This document shows positions 44,406-54,471 of a DNA stretch of 64,000 nucleotides, in pieces (position 1 is the first letter of the stretch; each line of letters begins with the position of its first letter). Under the pieces are notes generated by a model. It was not told where the DNA came from. It ran no database searches and worked only from the letters and a program-made list of their open reading frames with translations. The DNA is from Bacteroidia bacterium. Its GTDB lineage: Bacteria; Bacteroidota; Bacteroidia; J057. The translations under genes were made by a program, and so were the position numbers. The DNA lies in NCBI GenBank assembly GCA_030430205.1, contig JAUIGE010000010.1:116967-180966 (forward strand), written 5' to 3'.

Positions 44406-46010
44406 TCACTTCCTGATTTTTCCCAGTATGGGTACGCCTCCTGAGCCTTTCAAGGGGGGAAGGGATTTTTCGATCAGCTGTATATCCAGGGCAAAGCCCA
44501 ACCACATCTGGCCGGAGATATAGCAGGCATCTGCTTTGTCGGCACGCATCAGCGTAGGCGTATTGGAGGAAGGCAAATGCAGCTTAAAGCTTTGAAGATG
44601 CTGGACTTCTCCTTGCGGATTGATCGAAACGATAAAAGCGCGATCCTCTTTGGGGAGTTTGTATTCGTCCAATTCAATGAAAAAAGGCTGATGCCGGTAC
44701 CGCAGGCCCAAAGAGCTCAGCATCAATAGATTGCCTGAATCATCTATCTGCATATCCTCTGCCTTTTCAATGGCAGTCATGATGTTCCATTGGACTTTTC
44801 CATCGGGATGAATGAAGGAAATTCCCAGGCTTTTTCCGCCCGTGGTATCCACTATTTGTTCCATCAGCTTATCCTCCAGCGTGCGGTGAGCGATATAGAC
44901 GCCAGCATTTGTGGCGGCGATCGCCCCGAAGTAGGAGGCGCAGCCTTCCCGCTTCACCCAGTTGATCTTTCCCTCGGGGGAATAGGAAATGAGGTAGCCT
45001 TCATACTTTTCATGGCCCTTGAGGGCTTCCTCGTAGCTGATGGGCGTGAGGGTCTGGAGGCCATTGGAAAAGCTGGCGCCTTTTTCATAGGAGCCGCCCC
45101 TGTAGATGGTGCCATCAGGTGCAAAACAGAGGCCGCGGCCTCCAACAATATAGCCCCAGGCATCGCGGTAGAAGACCATGTCTCCCCACAGCAATTCGCC
45201 CACTGCGCCCAGCGCAAGCACATATTCATCTCCGGTTCCCGGATGATTGAGCTGCAATTTTTGTGCAAGCTCCTCGCCGCCGCCTGTCGAGGCAAAGAGG
45301 TATTTCCCTTCCAGGTAGTTGAGAAAAATGGCATTTTCCAGGTTTAAGTCGCCGAGGATTTCGGCATGTATGTCCTGCCGCAGGGAGCCATTGGCTCTGA
45401 GGTGGACGATGTGCGTTCCTTCAGGAACGCCGTATAAGCCCAGTTCCCGCATATTTCCAAGATAAATTTCTTCTTCATTTTCCTCCTCCTCTTCTTCCTC
45501 ATATTCCTCTCCCGCTCCCTCTTCATCTTCGGTTTCCCGCACTTCTCCTCCATGCTCTACCCCATATTCTTCCTCATATTCTTCTTCATATTCATATTCA
45601 TCATCCGGCCTGTATACCTCAGTTCCTATCACCCCAACAAGCAAAATGATGTCATCTGCCTCATTTTTTTCCACCTGGTAAATGGCCCCTGCTCTTTCAC
45701 TGATGACGTGATACCACTCCACGAGGCCCTGCGGGCTAAACTTCATGATCATGGATGCATTTTCATTGTACAAATCCCGCAGGTCAAATACTTCTCCATC
45801 ACCCTGGCGAAATACGCTTTCGCCTGTATGGTAATTGACTTCCTCATACTTCGCGATAGCGACGACGGAATTGTCGGACAGGATGACAAAATCCTGGAAA
45901 TAAAAGTTCAGGTTCTGAGCGCCGGCGGCCCACTCAAAGAGCGCTTCCTGCGCCTGGGCGCGTGGGTTGATAGCCAGCAGGAGGAAGCAGAGATAGATTT
46001 TGATTTTCAT
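44406..46010 (-). CDS. Secreted beta-propeller-like protein with Glu-rich insert
   Basis: A 534-residue exported protein with signal peptide MKIKIYLCFLLLAINPRAQA. Repeated segments such as SMIMKFSPQGLVEWYHVISE and GYLISYSPEGKINWVKREG resemble SBBP/beta-propeller blades. At about residues 145-200 there is a very acidic, low-complexity insert rich in EYEEEY and EEEEEEN. No T9SS tail is evident; the C-terminus ends in LPPLKGSGGVPILGKI. Its start overlaps the stop of the WG-repeat gene by 4 bases, so the two are cotranscribed. Confidence 0.85.
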   Translation of the reverse strand: MKIKIYLCFLLLAINPRAQAQEALFEWAAGAQNLNFYFQDFVILSDNSVVAIAKYEEVNYHTGESVFRQGDGEVFDLRDLYNENASMIMKFSPQGLVEWYHVISERAGAIYQVEKNEADDIILLVGVIGTEVYRPDDEYEYEEEYEEEYGVEHGGEVRETEDEEGAGEEYEEEEEEENEEEIYLGNMRELGLYGVPEGTHIVHLRANGSLRQDIHAEILGDLNLENAIFLNYLEGKYLFASTGGGEELAQKLQLNHPGTGDEYVLALGAVGELLWGDMVFYRDAWGYIVGGRGLCFAPDGTIYRGGSYEKGASFSNGLQTLTPISYEEALKGHEKYEGYLISYSPEGKINWVKREGCASYFGAIAATNAGVYIAHRTLEDKLMEQIVDTTGGKSLGISFIHPDGKVQWNIMTAIEKAEDMQIDDSGNLLMLSSLGLRYRHQPFFIELDEYKLPKEDRAFIVSINPQGEVQHLQSFKLHLPSSNTPTLMRADKADACYISGQMWLGFALDIQLIEKSLPPLKGSGGVPILGKIRK

Positions 46011-47932
46011 TTGTCTTCAGCGGATTTTCCCTGGCTGTCCAGGAAGATGGTTTTGCCTTGCAATGTTGCCTGAAAACCCCTCTCAAGAGGTTTTATCTCA
46101 TCATATTGAGGCTTGGCAAGGATGCTGCCATCCAGGCTGGCGATGCCCCATTTTTCAAATTTTTTGAGCAAAAAATAGCCTGGCGCTATGTAGCGGATAT
46201 GGCCATACTGGATGGGGATAATCGCTTGATTATCATGGGAAATGACACCCCAAAGGCCATATTTTTCAACCAAAATATATTGCTTCCCGACATCTGTGAT
46301 ATTGTCATAGACCAAAGGTATCTGAATATTTCCTTCGAAATCAACCAGTCCATGGACAACTTTTATCCCGCCATCCAGGCTGTCATGGCCATAGACATGG
46401 ATCAGGCCCTGTTCATGGTAGCTGATGCTGGTGTATTCAAAGCCTGTCAGGGCTCTGCCATCCAGCGCCATGAGCGCTGTGGGCGGGCCGGGAAGCCGAT
46501 AAGAACGCCAAATCGTCATGCGATCCGGAAGGGAGGAGTTGTTGTATTTATCCCGAATGGGCTTCACTTCATTGATTTCCAGGGGAATGACTATTTTTTT
46601 GTTGCTGGACTTTTTCAAAGAGCTTTGTAGCTCTTTGGGCAGGTTGGGATTGTTGCGGTATGGCCGCAGATAGGACAGCCGGACGGCATAGTAGTATTCG
46701 CCTTCCAAGGGAAGGTCATCATAGCTCCAGCGGGCGGGCTGCAGGTCCGGCCCGAGAAATTGACTTTCTCCGTCCCGATACACCTGCAGGTAATCATGAT
46801 CCAGTAAATAGATCCTTTCATAGACAGCAGGAAGCAGGCTTTTGCCCTTTTTCAGCTCAATGAGTCCGTATTTTTCCTCCTTCCGCTCAGGGCGCACCAC
46901 CGCCCATTTGTCATTCCATGAAGAGATTTCATCATACAAAGGCGGAATCACCTCTTTGCCCTGGATATCTATCAGCAGCTGGCGGCTGCAATCCTTTCGC
47001 ACATTGAGTTGACAAATCAGGATTTTGTCGCCATATACCTGCAGGAGCCGCTGCCGGGCCGTCAGCCTCAAGACTTCGCCCTCAGGCGAAAGGAGGAGCT
47101 GAGCACCCATGCTATCATAGCCAACAAGAATTTTCCCCCAAAAATTAATCTCCTTCAGGGTGTAGGAAGCGCCATTTTTACGAAGGATCACTTGCTGTAT
47201 TTCACCTTCTCCCAGGATGAAAAAAGCAGGCATTACTCCCTGTATTTTACTTTTCTGACGATTTAGGAGTGTTTTGCCGCTGGTATCCAATAAATAATAG
47301 AAGCCATCCGCGCTTCGGCAGTTGTAATATTTTCCATCCCAGAGTTCTATTTTGTAATAGATCGGCGGGATGATTTCTTTGCCCTCGACCGAGTACACGC
47401 CATAATTGATTTTCTGGCCTTCCTGCCGGGGCAAAAGCAGTCCTTCCCCCAGATGCGTGGGCGGCCCACAAAAGGCAAAAGGCAGGATCTGCTGGCCGCT
47501 TGTGCGCAGCAGGCCGTAGTTCCCTTTTTCGTCAGCCAAAACCAGGATATCCGGCCTGTCTTTCAATAAAGCCGCGTCCCGAAAAGGGCCGTTCAGGGAG
47601 CCGGCAGGCATGCCATACAAATGAATTTTCCCCTCCTTTTGCAATGCAAATATGCCTTCTGTCAGATGCTGAATGCGGTCCTGTTCAATAGGGATAAGCA
47701 GCTGCGCATCCTCCCCCAGCGCGCCCCATTTGTTGCCCTGCCTGACAAGGCCCAGGCCAGAGACAAAAGGCAAGGCCTCCTGAAAGCCTGTTATCGCAAA
47801 TGTTTCCGTATTTTTATTCCAATAACCCCAGTCTTCCTGATTTTGGCGGGGAATGAGGCTTTGACCCTGGAGCAAAGCCAGGGACGCGAGAAGAAAAAAC
47901 AAGGCGAAGGTGATGCCTTTGGTCATGCTCAT
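46007..47932 (-). CDS. Secreted WG-repeat protein
   Basis: A 641-residue exported protein with signal segment FALFFLLASLALLQGQS. WG repeats such as LVRQGNKWGALGEDAQLLIP, YGLLRTSGQQILPFAF and YGLWGVISHDNQAIIPIQYG run through the chain. These modules fold as short beta repeats on cell-surface or periplasmic proteins; their function is unknown. Its stop overlaps the downstream gene by 4 bases. The divergent gene at 47953 starts 21 bp upstream. Confidence 0.9.
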   Translation of the reverse strand: MSMTKGITFALFFLLASLALLQGQSLIPRQNQEDWGYWNKNTETFAITGFQEALPFVSGLGLVRQGNKWGALGEDAQLLIPIEQDRIQHLTEGIFALQKEGKIHLYGMPAGSLNGPFRDAALLKDRPDILVLADEKGNYGLLRTSGQQILPFAFCGPPTHLGEGLLLPRQEGQKINYGVYSVEGKEIIPPIYYKIELWDGKYYNCRSADGFYYLLDTSGKTLLNRQKSKIQGVMPAFFILGEGEIQQVILRKNGASYTLKEINFWGKILVGYDSMGAQLLLSPEGEVLRLTARQRLLQVYGDKILICQLNVRKDCSRQLLIDIQGKEVIPPLYDEISSWNDKWAVVRPERKEEKYGLIELKKGKSLLPAVYERIYLLDHDYLQVYRDGESQFLGPDLQPARWSYDDLPLEGEYYYAVRLSYLRPYRNNPNLPKELQSSLKKSSNKKIVIPLEINEVKPIRDKYNNSSLPDRMTIWRSYRLPGPPTALMALDGRALTGFEYTSISYHEQGLIHVYGHDSLDGGIKVVHGLVDFEGNIQIPLVYDNITDVGKQYILVEKYGLWGVISHDNQAIIPIQYGHIRYIAPGYFLLKKFEKWGIASLDGSILAKPQYDEIKPLERGFQATLQGKTIFLDSQGKSAEDK

Positions 47933-47952
47933 TTTTGAATTTATATTGAAAC

Positions 47953-49299
47953 ATGAAAATTAGCCATATTCTGGGAGTTTTGGCAGGAATAATCAGCCTG
48001 ATCCCGCTGGCGCAATGCCAGCAGATAGATTGGTTTGTCCTCAATGATGCGGCGCATCGGATCAGCCCCCAATTTTTGGAGGTGGATACAGCAGGCAATA
48101 GCTATGTCGTGGGACAATATTGGGGCGAAACGATGTTTCGCTCGGCGGATAGCAGCGGCAAAAGCTTCCATACCTATACCGGGGAACAATTAGGGAAAAT
48201 ATTTCTCACCCAATACGATCATCGGGGTAGCTGTCATTTTTTGGTAAAAATCCGAAGCTCCGGCAATGATTACCTCGCGCCCAGCGCATTTCACCGCCTG
48301 GCAGACGGTCGGCTGCTACTCGCAGCCTATACCCAATCAGGCCTCAGCCTGGAAGATGCCGCCGGAGCAGCGCATAGCCTGAGCGCGCGAAATCAAACCG
48401 CTTTGTTGTTTTTTTCCCCCGATGGAATCCTTTTGTCCTCCCTCACCTTACCGATGATCCAGCTGAACAAGATAGCGGAAAGTAAAACAGGCAGGCTGTA
48501 TTTGCTTGGCAGCCAGGAGAGCTATTCGCGGAAAATTTCAGGCATCTTTTTCCTCGAAAAAGGCGAAAACGAACTGCAAGCCCTGACGCTATCGGAGCTT
48601 CCGGTCACAGACTTCATCTTGCTGGAAGACAAACTGTGGTATATAGTTTCGGAGGAAAAAAAAGGGAAGCACCAAGCGATGAGCAGGACCTTTGAGTTAT
48701 TTTCATGGGATGAAAAAGAGCCTGCTTCCACAGCGGAAGCACATCTTAAGCGCAGCCTGGAGGGATATGCTTTCGCTGCGACCGAGCTGATGCAGGTGGC
48801 TGGGGAGATCGAAATCGCCCTGCGAATTGCAGTGATTGATCCCGGCCGCTTCCGCTTTGAAGCGGAAAAAGACAAGCCCTTCGCGCATCATGCGATTTTT
48901 ATCTACACCTCCAGCGGTGAGGTCAAATACTTCGCCGACTTCAACCACCTCTATGTATCCCATTTGCATCTGCAAGGGAGAGAGAATGGCGGGTATTATG
49001 CCAGCGCATTTCCCCAGAAAACATTCAAACTTGCCGGGCAGGATTCCATCCAGCCGCGGGCGCACAGCACGCATATATTCGAAAAAATCCTTCTTCGTTT
49101 TGACGAAAAGATGGAGCTGAAAAGCTATATTTTTGTTGGCGGAGCCAACTGGCAATATGCCAAAATAGCCTTGCATGAAAGCAAGGGGAAAACGATCTAT
49201 GCCTCTCAATTGGCTGATTATGGCTATTTTGGGGAGGATTATCAGGAGTTACATTGGCGGGCGGGATTTTATGTGATGAGCCTGGATTGGGGGGAATAG
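47953..49299 (+). CDS. Secreted beta-propeller-like protein, possible distant paralogue of the 44406 gene
   Basis: A 448-residue exported protein with signal peptide MKISHILGVLAGIISLIPLAQCQ (about 23 residues). Segments FLEVDTAGNSYVVGQYWGET and AFHRLADGRLLLAAYTQSGL have the SBBP/propeller look of the protein at 44406. It reads away from the WG gene. Its function is unknown; the three genes look like a surface-protein cluster. Confidence 0.85.
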   Translation: MKISHILGVLAGIISLIPLAQCQQIDWFVLNDAAHRISPQFLEVDTAGNSYVVGQYWGETMFRSADSSGKSFHTYTGEQLGKIFLTQYDHRGSCHFLVKIRSSGNDYLAPSAFHRLADGRLLLAAYTQSGLSLEDAAGAAHSLSARNQTALLFFSPDGILLSSLTLPMIQLNKIAESKTGRLYLLGSQESYSRKISGIFFLEKGENELQALTLSELPVTDFILLEDKLWYIVSEEKKGKHQAMSRTFELFSWDEKEPASTAEAHLKRSLEGYAFAATELMQVAGEIEIALRIAVIDPGRFRFEAEKDKPFAHHAIFIYTSSGEVKYFADFNHLYVSHLHLQGRENGGYYASAFPQKTFKLAGQDSIQPRAHSTHIFEKILLRFDEKMELKSYIFVGGANWQYAKIALHESKGKTIYASQLADYGYFGEDYQELHWRAGFYVMSLDWGE

Positions 49300-49343
49300 T
49301 TGGCGCATTTTTTTCCTGGGTAAAAAAGAAGAAAAGAATATAC

Positions 49344-49961
49344 ATGACCGAAAAAACAAACTCTCTTTGGCAATGGTTCGCCGACAACGAGCAAAAGATA
49401 AAAGACGCCATCAACGATGGCACAGCCTTCGAGCGCGAGTACATCGTTGAGAGTCTCAACGACCTGATCCTCGATTTGGGCATGTTTAGCTGGGAGATAG
49501 GCCCAGGCCAGGAGAGCGAATGGTCCCTGACCATCTCGCCCAATGGCGACAGAAAGCGCATGCTGCAAAGCAAAAAGATCATCGAAACAGCGCCATCGCT
49601 GGGCGCCTGGGAGTTTCACTACTGCAAGCCTGCCAGGGCTTGGGACCGCACGTTTCAACTCTATGATGACTTCATGATCCAGCATGTAGTGGATGCCTCC
49701 GGCTGGCATTTTGTCTCCCTCCCCCAGCCCGATGGCCTGATCCATATCACCCTGGAAGCGCCCAATATCGGGCGGCTCGACAGCTACACCGCCCAAACCG
49801 CCGCTGAGATCGTTGTCACCAACGAGATCGGAGAAGAATCGAAGATTCTTCATGTCGGGACGATAGAGATCGTCCGGGAGATGGTAAAAGACATGGCAGA
49901 CGCCAAAGCGAGTCTCTCCTATCTGAGAAGATGGGTGGAGGAATTAATTCGTTTGCAATGA
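49344..49961 (+). CDS. Hypothetical cytoplasmic protein
   Basis: A 205-residue protein from the ATG at 49344; an earlier in-frame start at 49254 would overlap the preceding gene. It opens with a helical MTEKTNSLWQWFADNEQKI and later has a beta-rich part (WEFHYCKPARAWDRTFQLYD) and a helical tail (MAKDMADAKASLSYL-like). I do not recognise the family. No signal peptide, so it is likely cytoplasmic. Confidence 0.7.
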   Translation: MTEKTNSLWQWFADNEQKIKDAINDGTAFEREYIVESLNDLILDLGMFSWEIGPGQESEWSLTISPNGDRKRMLQSKKIIETAPSLGAWEFHYCKPARAWDRTFQLYDDFMIQHVVDASGWHFVSLPQPDGLIHITLEAPNIGRLDSYTAQTAAEIVVTNEIGEESKILHVGTIEIVREMVKDMADAKASLSYLRRWVEELIRLQ

Positions 49962-50143
49962 TTGAGATACGAAATCACCCCAAGCTATATGCGCTCCTAA
50001 ATGCGCTACAACAAGCTAAACAGTGAAAATCAGAAAAATCAGTGTGATCTGTGTCTACCTCTTCCGAAAGAAAATCCTGAACAAACTTGTTTCACAGCAA
50101 TTCGTATGTTATCTTAATGTTAACAAAAGATTACTTAAGGATT

Positions 50144-50647
50144 ATGAAACTACATAAAGAGACCCAGAAATACCACCGAATTGAGGCGTTTATTCTAACA
50201 GCTATATTTTTCATTTTGTCTGTAGCTTTTTTCATTAAGACGGCCTCTCATCCAGAGGAATATTCTACGCTCATGCTTCTGGCAGGAGGAGGAGCTATCA
50301 TCCTATCCCTTGCTGTTTTTTATTATTTAACCGCCCAAAGAGTGGACCTGAGTGTCAGCGAATCATCCATTAAGTACAAATACAGGGTATATCCTTTCCT
50401 TTCTGAAAAGCGGAAAATCAAGTGGAAAGATGTGGAGGAAGCCCGTATCGTGGAAACCTCTCTGGGAAGTTCTCTCAGCGGTTTTGATGTCAACTTTGAC
50501 ATGATGGAGGAAAAACATTCCCTCAATGGCACCAACGGACTGGCTTTGCATTTGAAAAATGGAAGTCACGTTTTTCTGGGAAGTCAGAATCTGTCTTCGC
50601 TGCGGTCTGCGATTTCCGCCCTGGAGCAAAACAAAGCTGTAGGCTGA
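50144..50647 (+). CDS. Small two-TM membrane protein
   Basis: A 167-residue protein from the ATG at 50144 (MKLHKETQKYHRIEAF); an upstream in-frame TTG at 50087 is unlikely. Two hydrophobic segments (FILTAIFFILSVAFFIKT, then LAGGGAIILSLAVFYYL) precede a soluble, PH-like C-terminal region (SLGSSLSGFDVNFDMMEE). AT-rich. Function unknown; resembles the membrane protein at 9708. Confidence 0.7.
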   Translation: MKLHKETQKYHRIEAFILTAIFFILSVAFFIKTASHPEEYSTLMLLAGGGAIILSLAVFYYLTAQRVDLSVSESSIKYKYRVYPFLSEKRKIKWKDVEEARIVETSLGSSLSGFDVNFDMMEEKHSLNGTNGLALHLKNGSHVFLGSQNLSSLRSAISALEQNKAVG

Positions 50648-50682
50648 GCAAGCTAAAACGATAGCCTGCTCTCCAAGCCCGA

Positions 50683-51678
50683 TTATTTCGCCAGCAATTT
50701 CTCAATATGCGTCAACTCATCCTGCGTAAATTCAGCATGGTGAATGGCGCCGAGATTCGTTTTCAACTGCTCTACAGAGCTCACTCCCACCAGCACGCTG
50801 GTGATGCGCTTATCCTTCATGAGCCATGAAATGGCCATTTGTGAAAGTGATTGATTGCGGGATTGTGCAAGCACATTCAGTTGTTTGATGGTATCGAGCC
50901 GCGCAGGCGTAAGCTCTTCTTTTTGCAGAAAGCCGTGGCTTTTGGCGGCCCGGGATTCCTCCGGAACTCCTTTGAGGTAGCGATCCGTGAGCATGCCTTG
51001 TGCCAAAGGCGAAAAGGGAATACATCCCACGCCATTTTCCTCCAAAATATCAAGTAAGCCTCCTTCCACCCAACGCTCCAACATGGAGTATTTGGGCTGG
51101 TGGATCAGGCAGGGCGTGCCCAAATCTTTCAGGATTTGGATGGCTCTGGCAGCTTCTGCTGCTCCATAATTGGAGATACCGACATACAAGGCTTTGCCTT
51201 GCTGTACAGCGGAGGCCAGGGCTCCCATGGTCTCTTCGAGCGGCGTATCGGGATCGGGGCGATGCGAGTAAAAGATATCAACATAGTCGATTTCCATGCG
51301 CCGGAGGCTCTGGTCCAGGCTGGAAAGCAGGTATTTGCGGGAACCCCATTCCCCATAGGGGCCGCGCCACATGCGGTAGCCCGCCTTGGAGGAGATCAGC
51401 AGCTCATCGCGGAGGTAACCTCCGAAGTCTTTCTTCAGGATGCGGCCGAAGTTCTCTTCGGCGGAGCCGGGAGGCGGGCCATAATTATTGGCCAGGTCAA
51501 AGTGAGTGATGCCTTGCGAAAAGGCAAATCGGACGATCTCGCGCCCTTTTTCGAAAGTATCTACGCCGCCGAAGTTGTGCCAAAGCCCCAGGGAAATAGC
51601 AGGCAATTGTAAGCCGCTATTGCCGCAGCGCTTGTATTTCATCTTGTCGTAACGGTTTTTGGGAAAGGAATATGCCAT
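50683..51678 (-). CDS. Aldo/keto reductase (YghZ/L-glyceraldehyde-3-phosphate reductase type)
   Basis: A 331-residue NADPH-dependent oxidoreductase. The start NRYDKMKYKRCGNSGLQLPA and LGLWHNFGGVDTFE match the YghZ type. The catalytic tetrad is visible as Asp (HFDLANNYG), Tyr (ANNYG), Lys (ISSKAGY) and His (FYSHRPDPDTPLEE). NADPH-binding residues follow in the C-terminal region. It probably reduces small aldehydes such as methylglyoxal or L-glyceraldehyde 3-phosphate. Confidence 0.92.
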   Translation of the reverse strand: MAYSFPKNRYDKMKYKRCGNSGLQLPAISLGLWHNFGGVDTFEKGREIVRFAFSQGITHFDLANNYGPPPGSAEENFGRILKKDFGGYLRDELLISSKAGYRMWRGPYGEWGSRKYLLSSLDQSLRRMEIDYVDIFYSHRPDPDTPLEETMGALASAVQQGKALYVGISNYGAAEAARAIQILKDLGTPCLIHQPKYSMLERWVEGGLLDILEENGVGCIPFSPLAQGMLTDRYLKGVPEESRAAKSHGFLQKEELTPARLDTIKQLNVLAQSRNQSLSQMAISWLMKDKRITSVLVGVSSVEQLKTNLGAIHHAEFTQDELTHIEKLLAK

Positions 51679-51717
51679 GTCGATATGCCAAAATTTAGGG
51701 CATAGATAGGAATTTTT

Positions 51718-51940
51718 TTATTCATACCTATATCCCAATTTCTTCGCATCCAGTATGCTGGCAGGCGTAAGGCCATATTTATTCATATCGCCTTCCCCTT
51801 TGAATTGATCATAGGGATTGATCTGCCAATTGTCCTTGCGGGAAGGCCCGTAGTTCAGTGCGTATTCATCATTGGGGGTCCTGGCCTGATCGGTCCAGTC
51901 TCAATAGGGCTCCTGCCATTTGCTGAAAAAATGCAGGAAA
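51718..51940 (-). pseudogene. C-terminal gene remnant with in-frame TGA
   Basis: A minus-strand frame encodes about 70 residues including KWQEPY, a TGA at 51901-51903, then DWTDQARTPNDEYALNYGPS and LGYRYE before the true stop at 51718-51720. The TGA sits where TGG (Trp) would fit and the frame has no upstream start. It directly abuts the NarL regulator stop, so most of the original gene has been deleted. The family is not recognised. Confidence 0.55.
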
Positions 51941-52576
51941 TTATATCATTCCCCAATCTACAGCTTTCTTCACCATTCCCACAGAATTTTTGACATCCAT
52001 TTTCACAAATAAATTGCGCTTGTGGGTAGCGACGGTATTGGTACTGACAAATAAAGCGTCTGCGATCTGCTGCGTGGTGTATTCCCTGGCGATGAGTTTG
52101 ACGACTTCGAGCTCTCGCTTGGTGATTTTGGGGATATCGCCCGGGCGGGCTTTGGGCTTCTCGCTGAGGCTTTCGATCATTTTGCTGGTGAGATGGGGAC
52201 TGAGGACTTTTTTGCCGATGGCAGCATCTTTGATGCCCTGTATAAGGGTCTCCTGGGAGGCATTTTTCAATAAATAACCGGTGGCTCCGCTTTTGAAAAT
52301 GCTGGTGATGATGCTACCTTCATCATTGGTGGTGAGCATCAGCACATTGAGATGGGGATAGTCCTTTTTGACGTGCGTCAATGTCTCCAGTCCGTCCATG
52401 ACGGGCATCTGCAAGTCCAGCAGCAGCACGTCTACGGCTACCTGCTCCAATTTGAGCAGCACTTCTTTGCCATTCGCAGCGGTGCCTACCACCCTCAGTT
52501 CAGGATCGCGCTCCAGGATGGCTTTTATCCCATCCAGCAATATCTGGTGATCGTCGGCTAACAATATTTTTATCAT
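51941..52576 (-). CDS. NarL/LuxR-family response regulator
   Basis: A 211-residue regulator. The receiver begins MIKILLADDHQILLDGIKAI with phospho-Asp near 54 (LLLDLQMPVMDG). The C-terminal LuxR HTH is visible as RELEVVKLIAREYTTQQIAD and VSTNTVATHKRNLFVKM. Its start overlaps the kinase stop by 4 bases, so it is the cognate partner. Confidence 0.94.
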   Translation of the reverse strand: MIKILLADDHQILLDGIKAILERDPELRVVGTAANGKEVLLKLEQVAVDVLLLDLQMPVMDGLETLTHVKKDYPHLNVLMLTTNDEGSIITSIFKSGATGYLLKNASQETLIQGIKDAAIGKKVLSPHLTSKMIESLSEKPKARPGDIPKITKRELEVVKLIAREYTTQQIADALFVSTNTVATHKRNLFVKMDVKNSVGMVKKAVDWGMI

Positions 52577-54471
52577 GATAAAGGTGTTTGAAGGGGATAT
52601 AAAGGGACATTGATACTGACAGAAGTCCCCATGCCGGGCCGGCTGTCGATTTCATATTCGCCGCCGATATAGTGTGTGCGAAAAGCTATGCTTTTGAGGC
52701 CCATGCCAGATTCATTCTCCCTGTTTTCCAGATCAAATCCTTTTCCATCATCTTCAATGGTCAGATTTAGCCAGTTTTCACTGAAAGTCATTTGAAGCAG
52801 GACTTCTGTGGCCCCGGCATATTTAACGATGTTGTTAAACAGCTCCTGTAGCATGCGAAAAAGCATCACGCTGGTGTTGTCATCCAACAATTGTTCCTTT
52901 CCATATACCTGGAAATCCACATCAAAACCGTATGTGCTATCCATTTTGACTGCCAGATCAGCCAATGCTTTTTTCAGGCCCAGCCTTTTGAGGGCTTCCG
53001 GCATCATCTCATGCGCGATCTTGCGGACTTCGGTGCAGGCTTCGTCTATCATCTTTGTAGCATGCGCATACATTTCTTCGCCTTCTTTGTCCTTAAAATT
53101 GATTTGCAGCCCCTCCACATTCACTTTGAGGGTGGATAACAAATTGCCCAGGCCGTCATGCAAATCCCGCGCGATGCGCGCCCTTTCCTTCTCCTGCCCT
53201 TCCAGCATGGAGCGCATAGCAACATTTTGCTGCTCCTGCTTTGCTTCTGTCAGCAGCAGGTGATTGGCTTTGAGCCGGTTTTGATAAACCAGAAAGCCAA
53301 TAACCAAAATAGCCAACAAGATGGCCGTAGAAGACAACAGCAGGTTGACCTGATTTTCTTTGGCCTGGTTGTCCACTTCTTCTTCCAGAAGCCGGGTTTT
53401 GAGCTGTTCTTTTTCATATTGGTTTTTCAAATCTGCAAAGGCTTCCAGGCTGGATGCACTCAATTTGTGCTCTTCTTCTATCCTTTTTTGCTCCTCCAGC
53501 AAAAGATAGGCTTGTTTATAATTGCCATAGAGCAAATGCCCTTTTCGGCGAACATCATAGATCGCTGCGAGAAACTCGATTCGCTCGGCAATCCCCTTCA
53601 CTGCTTCAGCACTGTCCAGCAAGGCAAAGGAGGTCGCAAAACCGATTGCCTGAATTTTTTGGATAATGGGAAGGGTGTCCTGCCCTTTTTCGGCGGTTTC
53701 GAAGATCATCAGAGCGATGCCTTTGAGAGCTTCGGCGACAGCCTGATTATGGGCTTTTTTGCGATAGGTATAGGATTGCAAATAATAATCTGTGGCTATA
53801 TCTACCTTTCCCAAAGCCTTGGAAGCATCTCCCAATCCAAAATATACCCTTCCAATTCTGATATGCGCTATGGGTTTTTCCTTCAGATGGTATGCTAATG
53901 CTTTTTCAAAGCGTTCAATGGCTTCCTCGGGTCTGCCGAGTTCATTGAGGCATACGCCGATATTGTTGAGGATCACTGCCTGGAGGCCTTTGTCGTTGGC
54001 TTGCTCAAAGTAGGCGTAAGCCTTTTCAAGAGAGGCAAGTGCCTCTTCGGGCTCATCATAATTTAGGTACATGATGGCATTTACATTATAAGCCAGTCCC
54101 AGACCATCGGCATCCTGGGTTTCGGTAAAAATCATGACTGTACTGTCCCAATAGGCCGTTTTCTTATCCATTTCATCATAGCCATGAGACCAGGTAATGG
54201 CATAATATGCCCTACCAATCAGTCTCTTGATTCCCAACTTTTTGGCCAGTGCCAAAGCCCGGTAGGCATAGACCTCCGACTCCTCGCCGCTATACAGGAT
54301 TAAAGAAATATTCACCAGGGTGGCGCATTTGAGGGAATCATCAGGCATGCTTTTTACCGCTTGCTTCAGGCTATCTACATTAGCCGAAAAAGCATTATTT
54401 CCCAGAAAGAGGAAAAAGAAATAGCATATAAAGGAGATTTTTTTCAGCATGCGCATCTGCTTGTGGATCAT
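52573..54471 (-). CDS. TPR-sensor histidine kinase (NarX-like HisKA_3)
   Basis: A 632-residue kinase. A signal peptide (ISFICYFFFLFLGNNAFSA) and TPRs (for example AVILNNIGVCLNELGRPEEA) precede a membrane helix near 375-395, HisKA_3 with ARDLHDGLGNLLS (His near 438), and HATPase_c (NIVKYAGATEVL, then GKGFDLENRENESGMG). The start could be any of three closely spaced ATGs (54469-54471, 54456, 54450). It overlaps the regulator gene by 4 bases. Confidence 0.92.
   Translation of the reverse strand: MIHKQMRMLKKISFICYFFFLFLGNNAFSANVDSLKQAVKSMPDDSLKCATLVNISLILYSGEESEVYAYRALALAKKLGIKRLIGRAYYAITWSHGYDEMDKKTAYWDSTVMIFTETQDADGLGLAYNVNAIMYLNYDEPEEALASLEKAYAYFEQANDKGLQAVILNNIGVCLNELGRPEEAIERFEKALAYHLKEKPIAHIRIGRVYFGLGDASKALGKVDIATDYYLQSYTYRKKAHNQAVAEALKGIALMIFETAEKGQDTLPIIQKIQAIGFATSFALLDSAEAVKGIAERIEFLAAIYDVRRKGHLLYGNYKQAYLLLEEQKRIEEEHKLSASSLEAFADLKNQYEKEQLKTRLLEEEVDNQAKENQVNLLLSSTAILLAILVIGFLVYQNRLKANHLLLTEAKQEQQNVAMRSMLEGQEKERARIARDLHDGLGNLLSTLKVNVEGLQINFKDKEGEEMYAHATKMIDEACTEVRKIAHEMMPEALKRLGLKKALADLAVKMDSTYGFDVDFQVYGKEQLLDDNTSVMLFRMLQELFNNIVKYAGATEVLLQMTFSENWLNLTIEDDGKGFDLENRENESGMGLKSIAFRTHYIGGEYEIDSRPGMGTSVSINVPLYPLQTPLS

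Noticed and set aside
44293..44505. 70-residue minus-strand frame across the ATPase upstream region
   Set aside because: It overlaps the hairpin repeats and the end of the propeller-like gene in another frame, with no coding signature.
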